From contig JANYDH010000197.1 in assembly GCA_025359865.1 (NCBI GenBank), forward strand, positions 1 through 62,411: DNA of 62,411 bases, in the 5' to 3' direction. The translations under genes were made by a program, and so were the position numbers. The notes beneath the pieces were generated by a model. The model was not told where the DNA came from and searched no databases. It saw nothing but the letters and a program-made list of their open reading frames with translations. The stretch is from Actinomycetes bacterium. GTDB lineage: Bacteria > Actinomycetota > Acidimicrobiia > Acidimicrobiales > Ilumatobacteraceae. Shown here piece by piece: positions 27,245 to 36,338 of this stretch. How positions within the stretch are numbered: the stretch's first letter is position 1; each line of letters begins with the position of its first letter.

Positions 27245-27261
27245 TTCGAATGGGCTATTCT
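27234..27261 (+). promoter_or_regulatory. Predicted promoter of the ABC importer operon
   Basis: TTCCAA (27234-27239) and TATTCT (27256-27261) are 16 bases apart. The expected start near 27268 leaves a leader of about 40 bases that ends with AGGGGG 6 bases before the ATG at 27308. The -35 hexamer is inside operator O2. Confidence 0.5.
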
Positions 27262-27307
27262 CGGTCCGTCCGCTGCATGCGGGTTTCGTTCGTACAAGGG
27301 GGAATCT

Positions 27308-28615
27308 ATGAGCAAGCGTTTCGTACCGGCCGCACTGGTGGCGCTCGGTCTCGTCATGGTCAGTTGCAGTAGCGACAAAGCCGCCGGTACCACCACGGTT
27401 GCACCTGGCACCACCGCTGCGCCGGCGGGTACGGATGCTCCGGCGGGTACGGATGCTCCGGCGGGTACGGATGTCGCTCCTGATGGCGGAGCTACCGGCG
27501 CGCTGGGCACCAACCCGGCGGTCAACGACTGCAAGCTCGAGTCGCCGTTGAAGATCGGATTCGCCGCCGACCTTGGCGAACTTGGTGCGTTCTCCGATCA
27601 GCCTGGCAGCGAAGCCGCCAAGGTGCAGGTCGACCTCCTCAACAAAGACGGCGGCGTTGGCGGTCTGCCGATCGAGTACGTCGTGAAAGATGTCCAGGGT
27701 GACCCTGCTGCATCCCAACGTGCAGCCCAGGAGATGCTTGATGGCGGTGTCAACGCGATCATCGGCCCACCCTTTGCCGCAACCGGCGCACCGTTGCTCG
27801 ACACGGTCGATGGCAAGGCCCCGGTGATCTTCATGGCATCGACCGATCCGGCGCTTGCTGATCCGAGCCGTGGTGCATTCCTCGCGAGCTTCAGTGACCC
27901 GGTGCAGGCTTCAGCCGCAGCGCAGTTTATGTACGAACAGGGTAAGACCACCGCGGTCACGTTCAGTTCGTCGGACGACATCTACTTCTCCGGCAACCCC
28001 GCCTACTTCAAAGATGCGTTCGAGCATGACGGCGGCACCGTGGTGCAGGACTTCAGCTTCAGTCTGGCCGACTCGGATTTCTCCACGCAGGTGAATGAAC
28101 TCGCCGGGCTCGATCCTGCCCCGGAAGTGTTGTTCACCGCAATGGTGATGCCCCAGATCGGAACCTTGCTCGAACAACTCAAGGGAGCGGGCCTCACTGA
28201 CATCTCGGTGATCGGTGCCGATGCCTTCGACGCCACCGTGGTTTGGAGCGCCGGCGATATCGCCAACGGGGTGTTCTTCGCCGCGCACACGTTTCCTTCC
28301 GACACGAACGGGGTGCAGGATTTCCTTGATGCAGCCGCAGCAACTGGGGCGAAGATCGAAACGGTCAGCTTCGGTGCACTCGCGAGCGATGCCGTGAAGA
28401 TCTTGGTGGCTGCCGCAGCGCAGTCTTGTTCGACCGATGCAGCCACCTTGATCGACACCATCAACAACTTCGTCGATCTCCCGGTCACCACCGGCACGGT
28501 CACATACAAAGACACCAACGGTGTACCGGCCAAGGATGTGCAGATCCTGACGGTGAAAGACGGCGCGCCGGCGTTCGTGCAGTCGATGCGCCCCGACTAC
28601 ATCCCCGCCGCCTGA
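27308..28615 (+). CDS. ABC transporter substrate-binding lipoprotein, branched-chain amino acid (LivK) type
   Basis: A 435-residue periplasmic-binding-protein type I lipoprotein. A signal peptide with lipobox VMVSC puts the lipid anchor on C20. A Thr/Ala/Gly-rich linker with repeated APAGTD follows, then the two-lobed ligand domain beginning LKIGFAADLGELGAFSDQPG. This class binds amino acids, amides, urea or aromatic acids, so the ligand cannot be named. It heads a livK-livF-livH-livMG operon controlled by O2 and is probably the importer of the catabolic pathway's substrate. Confidence 0.9.
   Translation: MSKRFVPAALVALGLVMVSCSSDKAAGTTTVAPGTTAAPAGTDAPAGTDAPAGTDVAPDGGATGALGTNPAVNDCKLESPLKIGFAADLGELGAFSDQPGSEAAKVQVDLLNKDGGVGGLPIEYVVKDVQGDPAASQRAAQEMLDGGVNAIIGPPFAATGAPLLDTVDGKAPVIFMASTDPALADPSRGAFLASFSDPVQASAAAQFMYEQGKTTAVTFSSSDDIYFSGNPAYFKDAFEHDGGTVVQDFSFSLADSDFSTQVNELAGLDPAPEVLFTAMVMPQIGTLLEQLKGAGLTDISVIGADAFDATVVWSAGDIANGVFFAAHTFPSDTNGVQDFLDAAAATGAKIETVSFGALASDAVKILVAAAAQSCSTDAATLIDTINNFVDLPVTTGTVTYKDTNGVPAKDVQILTVKDGAPAFVQSMRPDYIPAA
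27420..27472 (+). repeat. 18-base in-frame repeat in the lipoprotein linker
   Basis: About three copies of an 18-base unit (GCTCCGGCGGGTACGGAT) encode APAGTD in the flexible linker between the lipid anchor and the binding domain. The unit is a multiple of three, so copy number changes only linker length. Confidence 0.85.
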
Positions 28616-28633
28616 TTCAGAGCTGCCTGCCGC

Positions 28634-29341
28634 GTGCTCGAACTCGCTGACGTCACAACCCGCTACGGCGCGGTCACGGCCCTCGACGCCGTGTCGATAC
28701 ACGTCGACGAGGGCGAACTCGTTGCGCTCGTGGGGCCGAATGGGGCGGGTAAGACAACGTTGTTGAACACGGTGGCCGGGCTGTTGACGCCGGCCACCGG
28801 AACGATCTCGTTCAGTGGCGAGAGGATCAACGGAACCGAACCCGCGACGCTGGTGCGGCGCGGCCTCGCACTGGTGCCTGAGCATCGGCGGATCTTCAAG
28901 GACCTGACGGTCGAGGAGAACCTCAAGCTCGCCGGGGTCACCGTGGCGCGACGGCTTCGGCGCGAGCGCGTCGACGAAGTCGGTTCGCTGTTCGCGGTGT
29001 TGCGAGCGAAGTGGAACACCAACGCCGGGTTCCTCTCCGGCGGCGAGGCCCAGCAGTTAGCGGTTGCTCGCGCATTGATGTGCAACCCGAAGCTGCTGTT
29101 GCTCGACGAACCGACACTCGGGTTGGCCCCCACCCTGGTCGACGCCATCTTCGAGCTGCTGGTAACGCTGCGTTCGCAAGGCCGTACCGTGCTCGTGGTC
29201 GAACAGAATGCACATCGAGCACTCGAGATCGCCGACCGTGGCTACGTACTGCGTAGCGGACGATTGGTGGCCGAAGGGCTCGGCTCAGACTTGGCCGGAG
29301 ACCCGCAACTGTTCGAAGCGTTCCTTGGTGGTGGATTGTGA
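28634..29341 (+). CDS. ABC transporter ATPase, LivF type
   Basis: A 235-residue ATPase of the branched-chain amino acid uptake family. Walker A GPNGAGKTTL (about 34-43), the PEHRRIFKDLTVEENL segment typical of LivF, signature LSGGEAQQLAVARAL and Walker B LLLLDEPTLGLAP are complete. It starts at a GTG 18 bases after the binding protein. The LivG-type ATPase is fused to the permease two genes further on, so the importer has two different ATPases as usual for the family. Confidence 0.93.
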   Translation: MLELADVTTRYGAVTALDAVSIHVDEGELVALVGPNGAGKTTLLNTVAGLLTPATGTISFSGERINGTEPATLVRRGLALVPEHRRIFKDLTVEENLKLAGVTVARRLRRERVDEVGSLFAVLRAKWNTNAGFLSGGEAQQLAVARALMCNPKLLLLDEPTLGLAPTLVDAIFELLVTLRSQGRTVLVVEQNAHRALEIADRGYVLRSGRLVAEGLGSDLAGDPQLFEAFLGGGL

Positions 29342-29363
29342 CACCGCCGGGTTGGCACACGCG

Positions 29364-30257
29364 ATGACACAGTTGATCCAGAACCTGGTCGACAGTCTTG
29401 GCCTCGGCGGCACCTACGCGCTCTTGGCGTTGGGAATCTCGTTGATCTTCGGCGTGATGCATCTGGTCAACTTCGCCCACGGTGAACTCATCACGGTCGG
29501 TGCCTACACGGCGTACTTCTTGTTCAGCACGGTCGGCGGCAGCTGGTGGTGGATGCCGGTCGCGATCATCGCGTCGTGCGTGCTCGCTTCGGTGCTCACC
29601 GAGCGGATCGCGTTCCGGTGGGTTCGCACTGCGAACCCGTTCACGATGTTGCTGACGTCGTTCGCCCTCGAGCGGCTGTCGCACGCATTGTGGCAGATCG
29701 GCGTCTCGCCGAAGGCAAAGGCGTTTCCCAAAGTCTCGTGGGCCTTCGATACGTACCAGTTCGGCGATGTCCGCATCGAAAAGATGGACCTTGTTACCAT
29801 TTTTGTGACGGCGCTCGCGCTGGTCGTCACGGCGCTCGTGTTCAAGCGAACACTGTTCGGGATCGCTGTTCGTGGCGCAGCGGAGGATTTCGATGCCGCC
29901 CGCCTCATGGGCGTGAAGGCAAATCGGGTGATCCTTGGCGCCTTCGCGTATGCGGGTCTCCTTGCAGGTGTCGCGGCGGTGTTGATCCTGATGCGCACCC
30001 CGTCGGCCAAACCCGACATGGGGTCCGCATGGCTGCTCGCTGCCGTGATCGCCGCTGTCATCGGAGGCATGGGTAGCTTCACAGGTGCGGTCGCCGGCGG
30101 CGTGGCGCTCGGGATGTTGCAGACGTTTCTGCAGTCGTATCTACCCGAGGGGACGTTGTCGTACTTGAACGATGCGTTCGTGTTCGGCGTGATCGCGGTG
30201 TTCTTCGTCATCCGCCCGCAGGGTCTGTTCGACGTCACTCATGCGGAGCGGGTATGA
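29364..30257 (+). CDS. ABC transporter permease, LivH type
   Basis: A 297-residue integral membrane permease with about eight helices. The block LGLGGTYALLALGISLIFGVMHLVNFAHGE is the family signature. AAEDFDAARLMGVKANRVI is the cytoplasmic EAA-like loop that contacts the ATPase. ATG 29364 is chosen; an upstream GTG overlapping livF would add a few residues. Its TGA overlaps the ATG of the next gene (ATGA). Confidence 0.92.
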   Translation: MTQLIQNLVDSLGLGGTYALLALGISLIFGVMHLVNFAHGELITVGAYTAYFLFSTVGGSWWWMPVAIIASCVLASVLTERIAFRWVRTANPFTMLLTSFALERLSHALWQIGVSPKAKAFPKVSWAFDTYQFGDVRIEKMDLVTIFVTALALVVTALVFKRTLFGIAVRGAAEDFDAARLMGVKANRVILGAFAYAGLLAGVAAVLILMRTPSAKPDMGSAWLLAAVIAAVIGGMGSFTGAVAGGVALGMLQTFLQSYLPEGTLSYLNDAFVFGVIAVFFVIRPQGLFDVTHAERV

Positions 30258-32014
30258 ACCGTTCCGTGACGCTGCGTATCGGTCGTTCCCTCGCCACCAG
30301 CGCGGCTCTGCTTGCCGTGATCGGTGTCCTCGCCGTGATCTACACGTCCACCGGGGGGGCCTCGCGACACTCGCTCGTCGACGAGATGCTCGTCAACTTG
30401 ATGCTTGTGGCGGGCATGCAGATCTTCGTCGGTAACACCGGCGTACTCAGTTTTGGTCACCTCGCCTTTGCCCAGATAGCGGGCTATTCCGCTGCCATTG
30501 CCGCACTCCCGCTGGCGTCGAAGGCAAAGGTGCTCCCGGGTCTTCCATTCGGTCTCGGCGATGTTCACCTGGGCGCTCTCGGTGCCGTGATCGCAGCGGT
30601 CGTCGTTGCCCTCGTCGTTGGCGCAGTCGTAGGCGTCGTCGTTGCCCGGGCTCATGGGCTGGCGCCCACCATGATCACCCTGGCTGTACTCGTGGTCGTC
30701 GAACAAGTGGTCAAGAACTGGAAAGAGTTGACGCGCGGAGCGGGTGGGTTGTCCGGCGTTCCGGTGGTACACGGGAGCGGATGGTTGTATGTGGCTGCCT
30801 TCGTGGCGTTGCTTGTGGCATGCCTGTTTCACGAAAGCCGTATCGGTCGGTTCGCCGTTGCCACCCGAGAGGACGAACTCGCAGCCCCCGCGCTCGGCAT
30901 CAGGCTGTTCTCGGCCCGGTACAGCGCATGGGTGGTATCGATCGCGGTCGTCGGTCTCGGCGGGGCGATGTTGGTGCTCAGCCTGGGCAGTGTCAACCCC
31001 AAGCAGTTCACGCTCGACCGCAGCATCTTGGTCATCGCGATGCTGGTACTGGGCGGCATGCGGACCGTCACCGGCGCGGCTGTCGGTACGGTGCTCATCA
31101 CCGCTGGCAACGAACTGTTCCGGCAGTTGGGCGACCGTTGGAAGATCGAACGGTTCTCCGATCTGTTCCTCGGCGGCGTGTTGTTGGCGGTGATGCTGCT
31201 GCGCCCCGGTGGGTTGCTCGGTGACCGTGATCTGCTCGGGTATCTGCGCCGCCGCTTCCGGGCGCCCGACCGACCGGCACCGCCTGTACCGGAGCGCTCC
31301 GCAGCGTTGGTAGCCGCCGACATCGTGGTCAACTTCGGAGGGTTCCGCGCGCTCGACGACGCAGGCATTCGCGTTCGTCCTGGCGAAGTGGTCGGCCTCA
31401 TCGGCCCGAACGGTGCCGGTAAGACCACGCTGTTCAACGTGGTCACCGGCCTGGTCGACGAGACGTCGGGTTCCGTCCATCTCGGCGATCAGGATCTCAG
31501 TGATGCGATGCCATATCAGGTGGCGCGCGCTGGCCTGGCGCGCACGTTCCAGAACCTGAGATTGTTCAAGAACCTCACGGTTCGCGAAAATGTTGAACTC
31601 ACATCGCTCGTGGCATGGCGTCACAGAACCGGCAGCCTGCCGGTGAATGAACTACTCGCCGATGCCGGGCTCACCGCTGTGGCCGATCGTGCGGCGGGAA
31701 CACTCGACTACGGCAACCAGCGCCGACTCGAGCTTGCCAGGGCCGCCGCGCTTTCGCCCGCATATCTGTTGCTCGACGAACCGACGAGCGGGATGAGCGA
31801 TGCCGAGAGCCAGGCGATGGTTGAACAGGTTCGCGCTGTCGCTGCCAAGGTTGGTGCCGGTGTTCTGGTGATCGACCACGATCTCGGGTTCATCACCCGG
31901 ATCAGCGATCACATGGTCGTGCTTGCCGAAGGTCGGATACTCGCCGAAGGCACCCCGGCCGAGGTGCGCGCCAATCCGGCCGTCGCCGAGGCATATCTCG
32001 GCTCCCAAGCCTGA
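30254..32014 (+). CDS. Fused ABC permease (LivM) and ATPase (LivG)
   Basis: A 586-residue fusion. Residues 1 to about 330 are a LivM-type permease (VGNTGVLSFGHLAFAQIAGY is the signature loop); residues from about 350 are a LivG-type ATPase with Walker A GPNGAGKTTLFN, the LARTFQNLRLFKNLTVREN segment, signature LDYGNQRRLELARA and Walker B LLLDEPTSGMSDAE. Such fusions occur in actinobacterial Liv systems. It completes the importer. The gene is followed by the short repeat array at the end of the convergent ligase gene. Confidence 0.92.
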   Translation: MNRSVTLRIGRSLATSAALLAVIGVLAVIYTSTGGASRHSLVDEMLVNLMLVAGMQIFVGNTGVLSFGHLAFAQIAGYSAAIAALPLASKAKVLPGLPFGLGDVHLGALGAVIAAVVVALVVGAVVGVVVARAHGLAPTMITLAVLVVVEQVVKNWKELTRGAGGLSGVPVVHGSGWLYVAAFVALLVACLFHESRIGRFAVATREDELAAPALGIRLFSARYSAWVVSIAVVGLGGAMLVLSLGSVNPKQFTLDRSILVIAMLVLGGMRTVTGAAVGTVLITAGNELFRQLGDRWKIERFSDLFLGGVLLAVMLLRPGGLLGDRDLLGYLRRRFRAPDRPAPPVPERSAALVAADIVVNFGGFRALDDAGIRVRPGEVVGLIGPNGAGKTTLFNVVTGLVDETSGSVHLGDQDLSDAMPYQVARAGLARTFQNLRLFKNLTVRENVELTSLVAWRHRTGSLPVNELLADAGLTAVADRAAGTLDYGNQRRLELARAAALSPAYLLLDEPTSGMSDAESQAMVEQVRAVAAKVGAGVLVIDHDLGFITRISDHMVVLAEGRILAEGTPAEVRANPAVAEAYLGSQA

Positions 32015-32024
32015 CACGCCTGCA

Positions 32025-32098
32025 TCAGTAGAAGGGCCGCGGTGCTCAGTGGAAAGGCCAGGGGATCAGTAGAAAGGCCGCGGTGCTCAGTAGAAGGG
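32025..32098. repeat. Imperfect ~21-bp tandem repeat at the 3' end of the ligase gene
   Basis: Four copies of TCAGTRGAARGG occur at 32025, 32046, 32066 and 32087, spaced 21, 20 and 21 bases. The last one is the real end of the ligase gene (its final codons PFY and stop, on the minus strand). The three others lie beyond the stop in the gap before the importer operon, as if the gene's last codons had been duplicated by slippage. Confidence 0.8.
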
Positions 32099-33400
32099 GA
32101 GGTATTCGGCGAGTTCCCAATCGCTGATCGACTCGACCGACCACTCGGTTCCCGTCGCCAGATAACGGGCCAACTCATCACGGCGTAATGCCAGGAAACC
32201 GCGGACGAGATCGGCGCCCAATGCCTCGCAGAGCACGCTGTCGGCCTCGAACGCGTCGAGCGCGTCGCCGAGGGAATGCGGTGTATGCCGGTCGGTGTTC
32301 GGCTCGGCATCACCATCACCGGTCTGCGGATCGCCGCAGTCGAGACCGTCGACCACGCCCAACAGAGCGGCGTTCAACATCGCCGCAGCGGCGAGGTAGG
32401 GGCTTGCCGATCCGCATGGCATGCGGTTCTCGATGCGCGTCGCCGCACCACGCTCACCCGGTACACGGAACGTGCTCATCCGGTTGTCGAGACCCCAGTT
32501 GGCCCAGTAGCCAGCGATGATGCCGGGAACGAGGCGCTTGTAGCTGTTGACGGTTGGTGCTGACATTGCGGCCAGCCCCTCGTGGTGCGCGATGAGCCCG
32601 CCGAGGCATTGCCGCGCCAGGCCGGCCAGGCCGTGCTCGCCCGACGGATCGTCGAAAACGTTGCGCCCGCCGCCCACCGGGATCAGCGAGAAGTTGATGT
32701 GCATGCCACTGCCGACGTACTCGGCAATGGGGCGGCCCATGTAGGTGATCCAGTAGCCCTTCGCCGCGGCGACCTCGCGGGTCATCTCCTTGCAGATGAA
32801 CGCGCGATCGGCAGCGTCGAGTGCCGGGCAGTACTTCATGTTCAATTCCATCTGCCCGGGATGGAACTCGCCCATGATGCCCTCGAGATCGAGTTCGCAC
32901 TGTTCGGCAGCGTCGAACAGTGCGAACGTGAGACCGGACGTGTCGCCACCGATGCCGACGCCGTACACGCGATGTGATGGGACGCGCAGCGGTACGTAGC
33001 CACCGGGTGCATTGGCGTCAGGCTCCATCACGTAGAACTCCATCTCGAAGCCGAGCATCGGTTCGTAGCCCAATGCTCGCCAGGCGTCGACGGCGCGCTT
33101 CAGTGCGTTGCGCGGCCCAAGAGCCAGCGGTCCACCGCCAAACTCGAGATCGGCGATGACGACGTCGGTGTCGACTTCCCAACCGGGGCGACGTGTTTCG
33201 ATGAGGGGTACCGTCGACAGATCCGGAAAACCCACATCGGCCGCGTAGCCCTCGACAGGCAGGATCTCGCGGTTGATGCCCATCGTGAGCGTGGTCACGG
33301 CGTGATGACCGTGCTCGTGGAGACGTCGTTCTGGGATGTACCTCCCGTGCGACAGACCGTTGAGGTCGCTCCACATCACCCGGACTCGTCGGTTCGCCAT
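32087..33400 (-). CDS. Glutamine-synthetase-like gamma-glutamyl ligase (GlnA/PuuA family)
   Basis: A 437-residue protein of the GS catalytic fold. Metal and ATP regions are visible: GFEMEFYVM, GEFHPGQMELN, SGMHINFSL (GS has GMHVHQS here) and RIENRMPCGSASPYLA. The lengths and altered ammonia-site motif fit ligases that join glutamate to an amine (PuuA for putrescine, TdnQ/AtdA1 for aniline, IpuC for isopropylamine) better than true glutamine synthetase. ATG 33400 is preferred over the 12-residue longer form at 33436, which would start inside operator O3. Two amidotransferase-like hydrolases are its neighbours. The amine substrate is unknown. Confidence 0.88.
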   Translation of the reverse strand: MANRRVRVMWSDLNGLSHGRYIPERRLHEHGHHAVTTLTMGINREILPVEGYAADVGFPDLSTVPLIETRRPGWEVDTDVVIADLEFGGGPLALGPRNALKRAVDAWRALGYEPMLGFEMEFYVMEPDANAPGGYVPLRVPSHRVYGVGIGGDTSGLTFALFDAAEQCELDLEGIMGEFHPGQMELNMKYCPALDAADRAFICKEMTREVAAAKGYWITYMGRPIAEYVGSGMHINFSLIPVGGGRNVFDDPSGEHGLAGLARQCLGGLIAHHEGLAAMSAPTVNSYKRLVPGIIAGYWANWGLDNRMSTFRVPGERGAATRIENRMPCGSASPYLAAAAMLNAALLGVVDGLDCGDPQTGDGDAEPNTDRHTPHSLGDALDAFEADSVLCEALGADLVRGFLALRRDELARYLATGTEWSVESISDWELAEYLPFY

Positions 33401-33431
33401 GAGCGCGAAAGTAGCAGAGCCGACCGGCAAG

Positions 33432-33451
33432 TTCATTTGGAACCAAACGAT
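33432..33451. promoter_or_regulatory. Shared operator O3 upstream of the ligase
   Basis: A 20-bp inverted repeat with half-sites TTCATTTGGA and ATCGTTTGGT in the 56-base gap between the hydrolase stop (33457) and the ligase start (33400). It would let the ligase be controlled separately from the upstream hydrolase. Confidence 0.7.
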
Positions 33452-33456
33452 CGGCG

Positions 33457-34188
33457 TCAGCCAAGCACCAAGGTTTCGATGAAGTGGCGGAACAGCACAT
33501 CGTCACCTTCATGGCGGAGCTTTTCGGGATGCCACTGTACGGCGATGACTCTGGCGCGTTCGTCGTCGGGTTCGATCGCTTCGATCGTGCCGTCCTGTGC
33601 CCACGCGACCGGGTGGAATCCGGGAGCCACATCATCGATTGCCTGATGATGGATGCTGTTGACCTTGCGATGGGTCGCGCCGCCGTAGGCCTTCGACAAC
33701 TGAGATCCGGGCGCCACCCGGATGTGATGCCGCGCGCCCATCACCTCGTCGGGCGTATCGCTGATGGGGCGGTGGATGCCATCGTCGCTCGTGAAGTCCT
33801 GGTGGAGGGTGCCGCCCATGGCCACGTTGAGCGCCTGGTAACCGCGGCAGATGGCAAACAGTGGAATCGCGAGCCGCATCGCCGCAGCGGCGAACGCGAG
33901 GTCACTCTCATCGGCGGATTCGCTCGTGCCTTTCGACACCCCCTCATCCGGCCTGCCATAGCGGCCAGGATGGATGTCGTCACCACCGACCAGTACGAGC
34001 CCGTCGAAGCCTTCAAGTACGCGCTCGGCGTCAGCAGGGTCGTGGTGGGGGAGTAGCAGCGCAAGCCCTCCGGCATCGAGGACCGATTGCGGATATTCCG
34101 CGCCGAGCGTGTACAGGTCTGTTCGGTCGGATACGAACGTTGGCATGACCCGTCGCCAGGTGCTCATTGCGATGCGCGGCTTCGTCAC
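33457..34188 (-). CDS. Gamma-glutamyl hydrolase, PuuD/peptidase C26 family
   Basis: A 243-residue class-I glutamine-amidotransferase-like hydrolase. The nucleophile cysteine is in FAICRGYQALNVA, and histidines are in VNSIHHQAI and AVQWHPEKL. In the putrescine pathway PuuD removes glutamate from gamma-glutamyl-GABA after the amine has been oxidised. Next to a PuuA-like ligase the same deglutamylating role is likely. GTG 34188 is used; ATG 34167 is an alternative start. It is divergent from a second amidotransferase-like gene with 72 bases between. Confidence 0.88.
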   Translation of the reverse strand: MTKPRIAMSTWRRVMPTFVSDRTDLYTLGAEYPQSVLDAGGLALLLPHHDPADAERVLEGFDGLVLVGGDDIHPGRYGRPDEGVSKGTSESADESDLAFAAAAMRLAIPLFAICRGYQALNVAMGGTLHQDFTSDDGIHRPISDTPDEVMGARHHIRVAPGSQLSKAYGGATHRKVNSIHHQAIDDVAPGFHPVAWAQDGTIEAIEPDDERARVIAVQWHPEKLRHEGDDVLFRHFIETLVLG

Positions 34189-34260
34189 ATGGGTCAGGTT
34201 AGTACTCGCCCATCAGCAGAGCACCCCAACAAGGCAGCGCGCTGATGTACCGTCGCGCCC

Positions 34261-34965
34261 ATGTCGGCGAGGCGCGCACTCATCATTCAGCACGAGCATG
34301 ATGGGCCTGCCGGCTTGGCCGCTGATCACCTCACTGCCCGAGGCTACGAATTGACGGTGTTGCAGGTGATGGACGAGGGTTCGACGTACAGCGACATTTC
34401 GTACCCGGACCCGACCGCGTTCGATGTCGTTGTTCCGCTCGGATCGGTCAATGGTGTGTACGAACACGACGTGATCGGTTCGTGGATCCACCGAGAACTC
34501 GCCATGCTCGGTCAGGCGCACGAAGCAGGCGTGCCGATGTTCGGCATCTGCTTCGGCGCCCAGTCCATCGCTGCAGCACTTGGCGGAACGGTCGAGAAGG
34601 CACCCGGCTACGAGATCGGCTGGTTCACCTATGAGACCGAACTGCCCGATGTGATCGGGCCGGGGCCGTGGTTCACGTGGCATGGCGACCGTTTCAACCT
34701 TCCCGCCGGCGCTGTGGAACTCGCGCGGACCGAAATGTGTACGCAAGCGTTCCGGTGTGGACGGTCCGCAGGCGTGCAGTTTCATCCCGAGGTCACTCGC
34801 GACCTTGTCGCTGGCTGGGCGGCGAAGTGCCCACCGCAGTACTTCGCCGATCGCGGCGTATCAGCCGACGAGATCATTGCCGGGTTCGACGCGAACGCAG
34901 TGCGAGCAGCACAACAGGCCGCCACGTTGTTCGACTGGTTCCTCGACGACGTTGCGGTGTCCTGA
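34261..34965 (+). CDS. Class-I glutamine amidotransferase-like protein
   Basis: A 234-residue GATase domain without a synthetase partner. The catalytic cysteine is in MFGICFGAQSIAAALGG and the histidine-glutamate pair in GVQFHPEV. In aniline-degradation clusters a similar stand-alone protein (TdnT/AtdA2) accompanies the GS-like ligase and is thought to hydrolyse gamma-glutamyl amides or supply glutamate handling. Here it is followed 3 bases later by a P450, so the two are co-transcribed. Why the locus needs two such hydrolases is unclear. Confidence 0.85.
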   Translation: MSARRALIIQHEHDGPAGLAADHLTARGYELTVLQVMDEGSTYSDISYPDPTAFDVVVPLGSVNGVYEHDVIGSWIHRELAMLGQAHEAGVPMFGICFGAQSIAAALGGTVEKAPGYEIGWFTYETELPDVIGPGPWFTWHGDRFNLPAGAVELARTEMCTQAFRCGRSAGVQFHPEVTRDLVAGWAAKCPPQYFADRGVSADEIIAGFDANAVRAAQQAATLFDWFLDDVAVS

Positions 34966-34968
34966 GCG

Positions 34969-36291
34969 ATGTCGACGCTGACTCCGATGTCACCAGCCGC
35001 CCGTCCTGACTCGATCCCCGAGCTCGACATCGTCTCCCACGATGTGTACGAGCGCGGCGTTCCCTTCGACTCGTACGACCGTTTTCGCGCCGAGGCACCG
35101 GTCGCCTGGATCAACGAGGGCATTCACAACGGTCAGACGGGCACCGGGTTCTGGTCGCTCACTCGCTGGGACGATGTGGTTGCGGTACACAAGGACTGGC
35201 GGACGTTTTCGAGTGAGGTCGGCGGCACCGAACTCGAGGAGCTGGCACCCGACGCGCTCGCTGCCCGCAGGACGATGCTCGAAACCGACCCGCCGCGCCA
35301 CACCCGATTTCGCCAGCTCGTGAACCCGGCCTTTGCGAGGCAAACCGTCGACCGCCACGCAACGATGGCCACACGGGTGATCGGCGAACTGGTCGATCAG
35401 GTCGGAGGTGAGCTGGCGGGCGGTGGTGAGTTCGACGTCGTGAACGCGCTCGCCCGCGAACTGCCAATCAGGATGCTGGTCGAGATCCTCGGCGTGCCGA
35501 TCGCCGATGCCCAACAACTGTTCCACTGGACCGATCAGATCGTCTATCACGCCGACCCCGATTTTTCGGCCGCTGTGATCGACCGTACCGATACCGACGA
35601 GTACCGGCTGCTGCCGTTCCGCAGCCCTGTGTCGCTGAAGGTGTTCGAGTACGTCGAGCGGTTGGCTGCCGCTCGGCGGGTGAATCCTGCGGCCGATGTC
35701 GTCACTGTGCTTGCCGACGCGGCGGTCGACGGCCACCCGCTGTCGGGCCGCGAACGGGGCACGTTCTTGCTGCTGCTGTTGATCGCCGGGAACGAAACGA
35801 CGCGTCATTCGCTCACCCAGGCGGTACTCGCGTTCGCCGCTCACCCCGACCAGTTCCTTCGCCTACAACGAGGCGTCGATGACCCGGTTGTCGTTGATCG
35901 AGCGGTGGAGGAGGTGCTGCGCTGGGCCTGTCCGCAGGTGCACTTTCGCCGTACGGCCACCGTGGCCGCCGAAGTTGGTGGGCAGCAGATCGCCGCGGGC
36001 GACAAAGTCGTCACCTGGTATCCGGCCGCCAATACCGACCCGCACGTGTTTGCCGACCCGTACCGGTTCGACATCGGTCGATCACCGAACCGGCACGTCA
36101 CCTTCGGCGGGGGTGGGCCACACCTGTGTCTCGGACAGTGGATCGCACGGCTGGAGGTTCGAGTGTTCATCGAAGCCCTTGCCCGACGGGTGGAGACGAT
36201 CGAAGTCGCGGGTCCGGTGAAACGTGTGCGCAGCAACTTCATCAACGGCATCAAGTACTGCCCGGTAGTAATGACTCCGAAGCGCGGCTGA
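34969..36291 (+). CDS. Cytochrome P450 with canonical haem loop
   Basis: A 440-residue soluble P450. I-helix AGNETT, K-helix EEVLR and haem loop FGGGGPHLCLG with Cys387 are all canonical; the pattern resembles the CYP124/125/142-type group. It is clearly related to the P450 at 25892 (same spacing, shared HFRRTATVAAEVGG-like block) and the two may be ancient duplicates. It starts 3 bases after the amidotransferase-like gene and is followed by a TIM-barrel isomerase gene. No ferredoxin or reductase gene is adjacent. Confidence 0.93.
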   Translation: MSTLTPMSPAARPDSIPELDIVSHDVYERGVPFDSYDRFRAEAPVAWINEGIHNGQTGTGFWSLTRWDDVVAVHKDWRTFSSEVGGTELEELAPDALAARRTMLETDPPRHTRFRQLVNPAFARQTVDRHATMATRVIGELVDQVGGELAGGGEFDVVNALARELPIRMLVEILGVPIADAQQLFHWTDQIVYHADPDFSAAVIDRTDTDEYRLLPFRSPVSLKVFEYVERLAAARRVNPAADVVTVLADAAVDGHPLSGRERGTFLLLLLIAGNETTRHSLTQAVLAFAAHPDQFLRLQRGVDDPVVVDRAVEEVLRWACPQVHFRRTATVAAEVGGQQIAAGDKVVTWYPAANTDPHVFADPYRFDIGRSPNRHVTFGGGGPHLCLGQWIARLEVRVFIEALARRVETIEVAGPVKRVRSNFINGIKYCPVVMTPKRG

Positions 36292-36338
36292 CGACGCGGA
36301 CGTTGGCACCGGACGCCCGAGTGCGCCACGATGTAGTC

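Noticed and set aside
30239-31624. 461-codon open frame on the minus strand opposite the LivM-LivG gene
   Set aside because: The plus strand encodes a complete ABC permease-ATPase fusion with all motifs; the reverse frame has no recognisable domain and is a high-GC shadow.
32087-33436. Longer start for the glutamyl ligase (MNLPVGSATFAL...)
   Set aside because: It would begin inside operator O3 and the added residues are not family-like; MANRRVRVMWSDLNG is the natural start.
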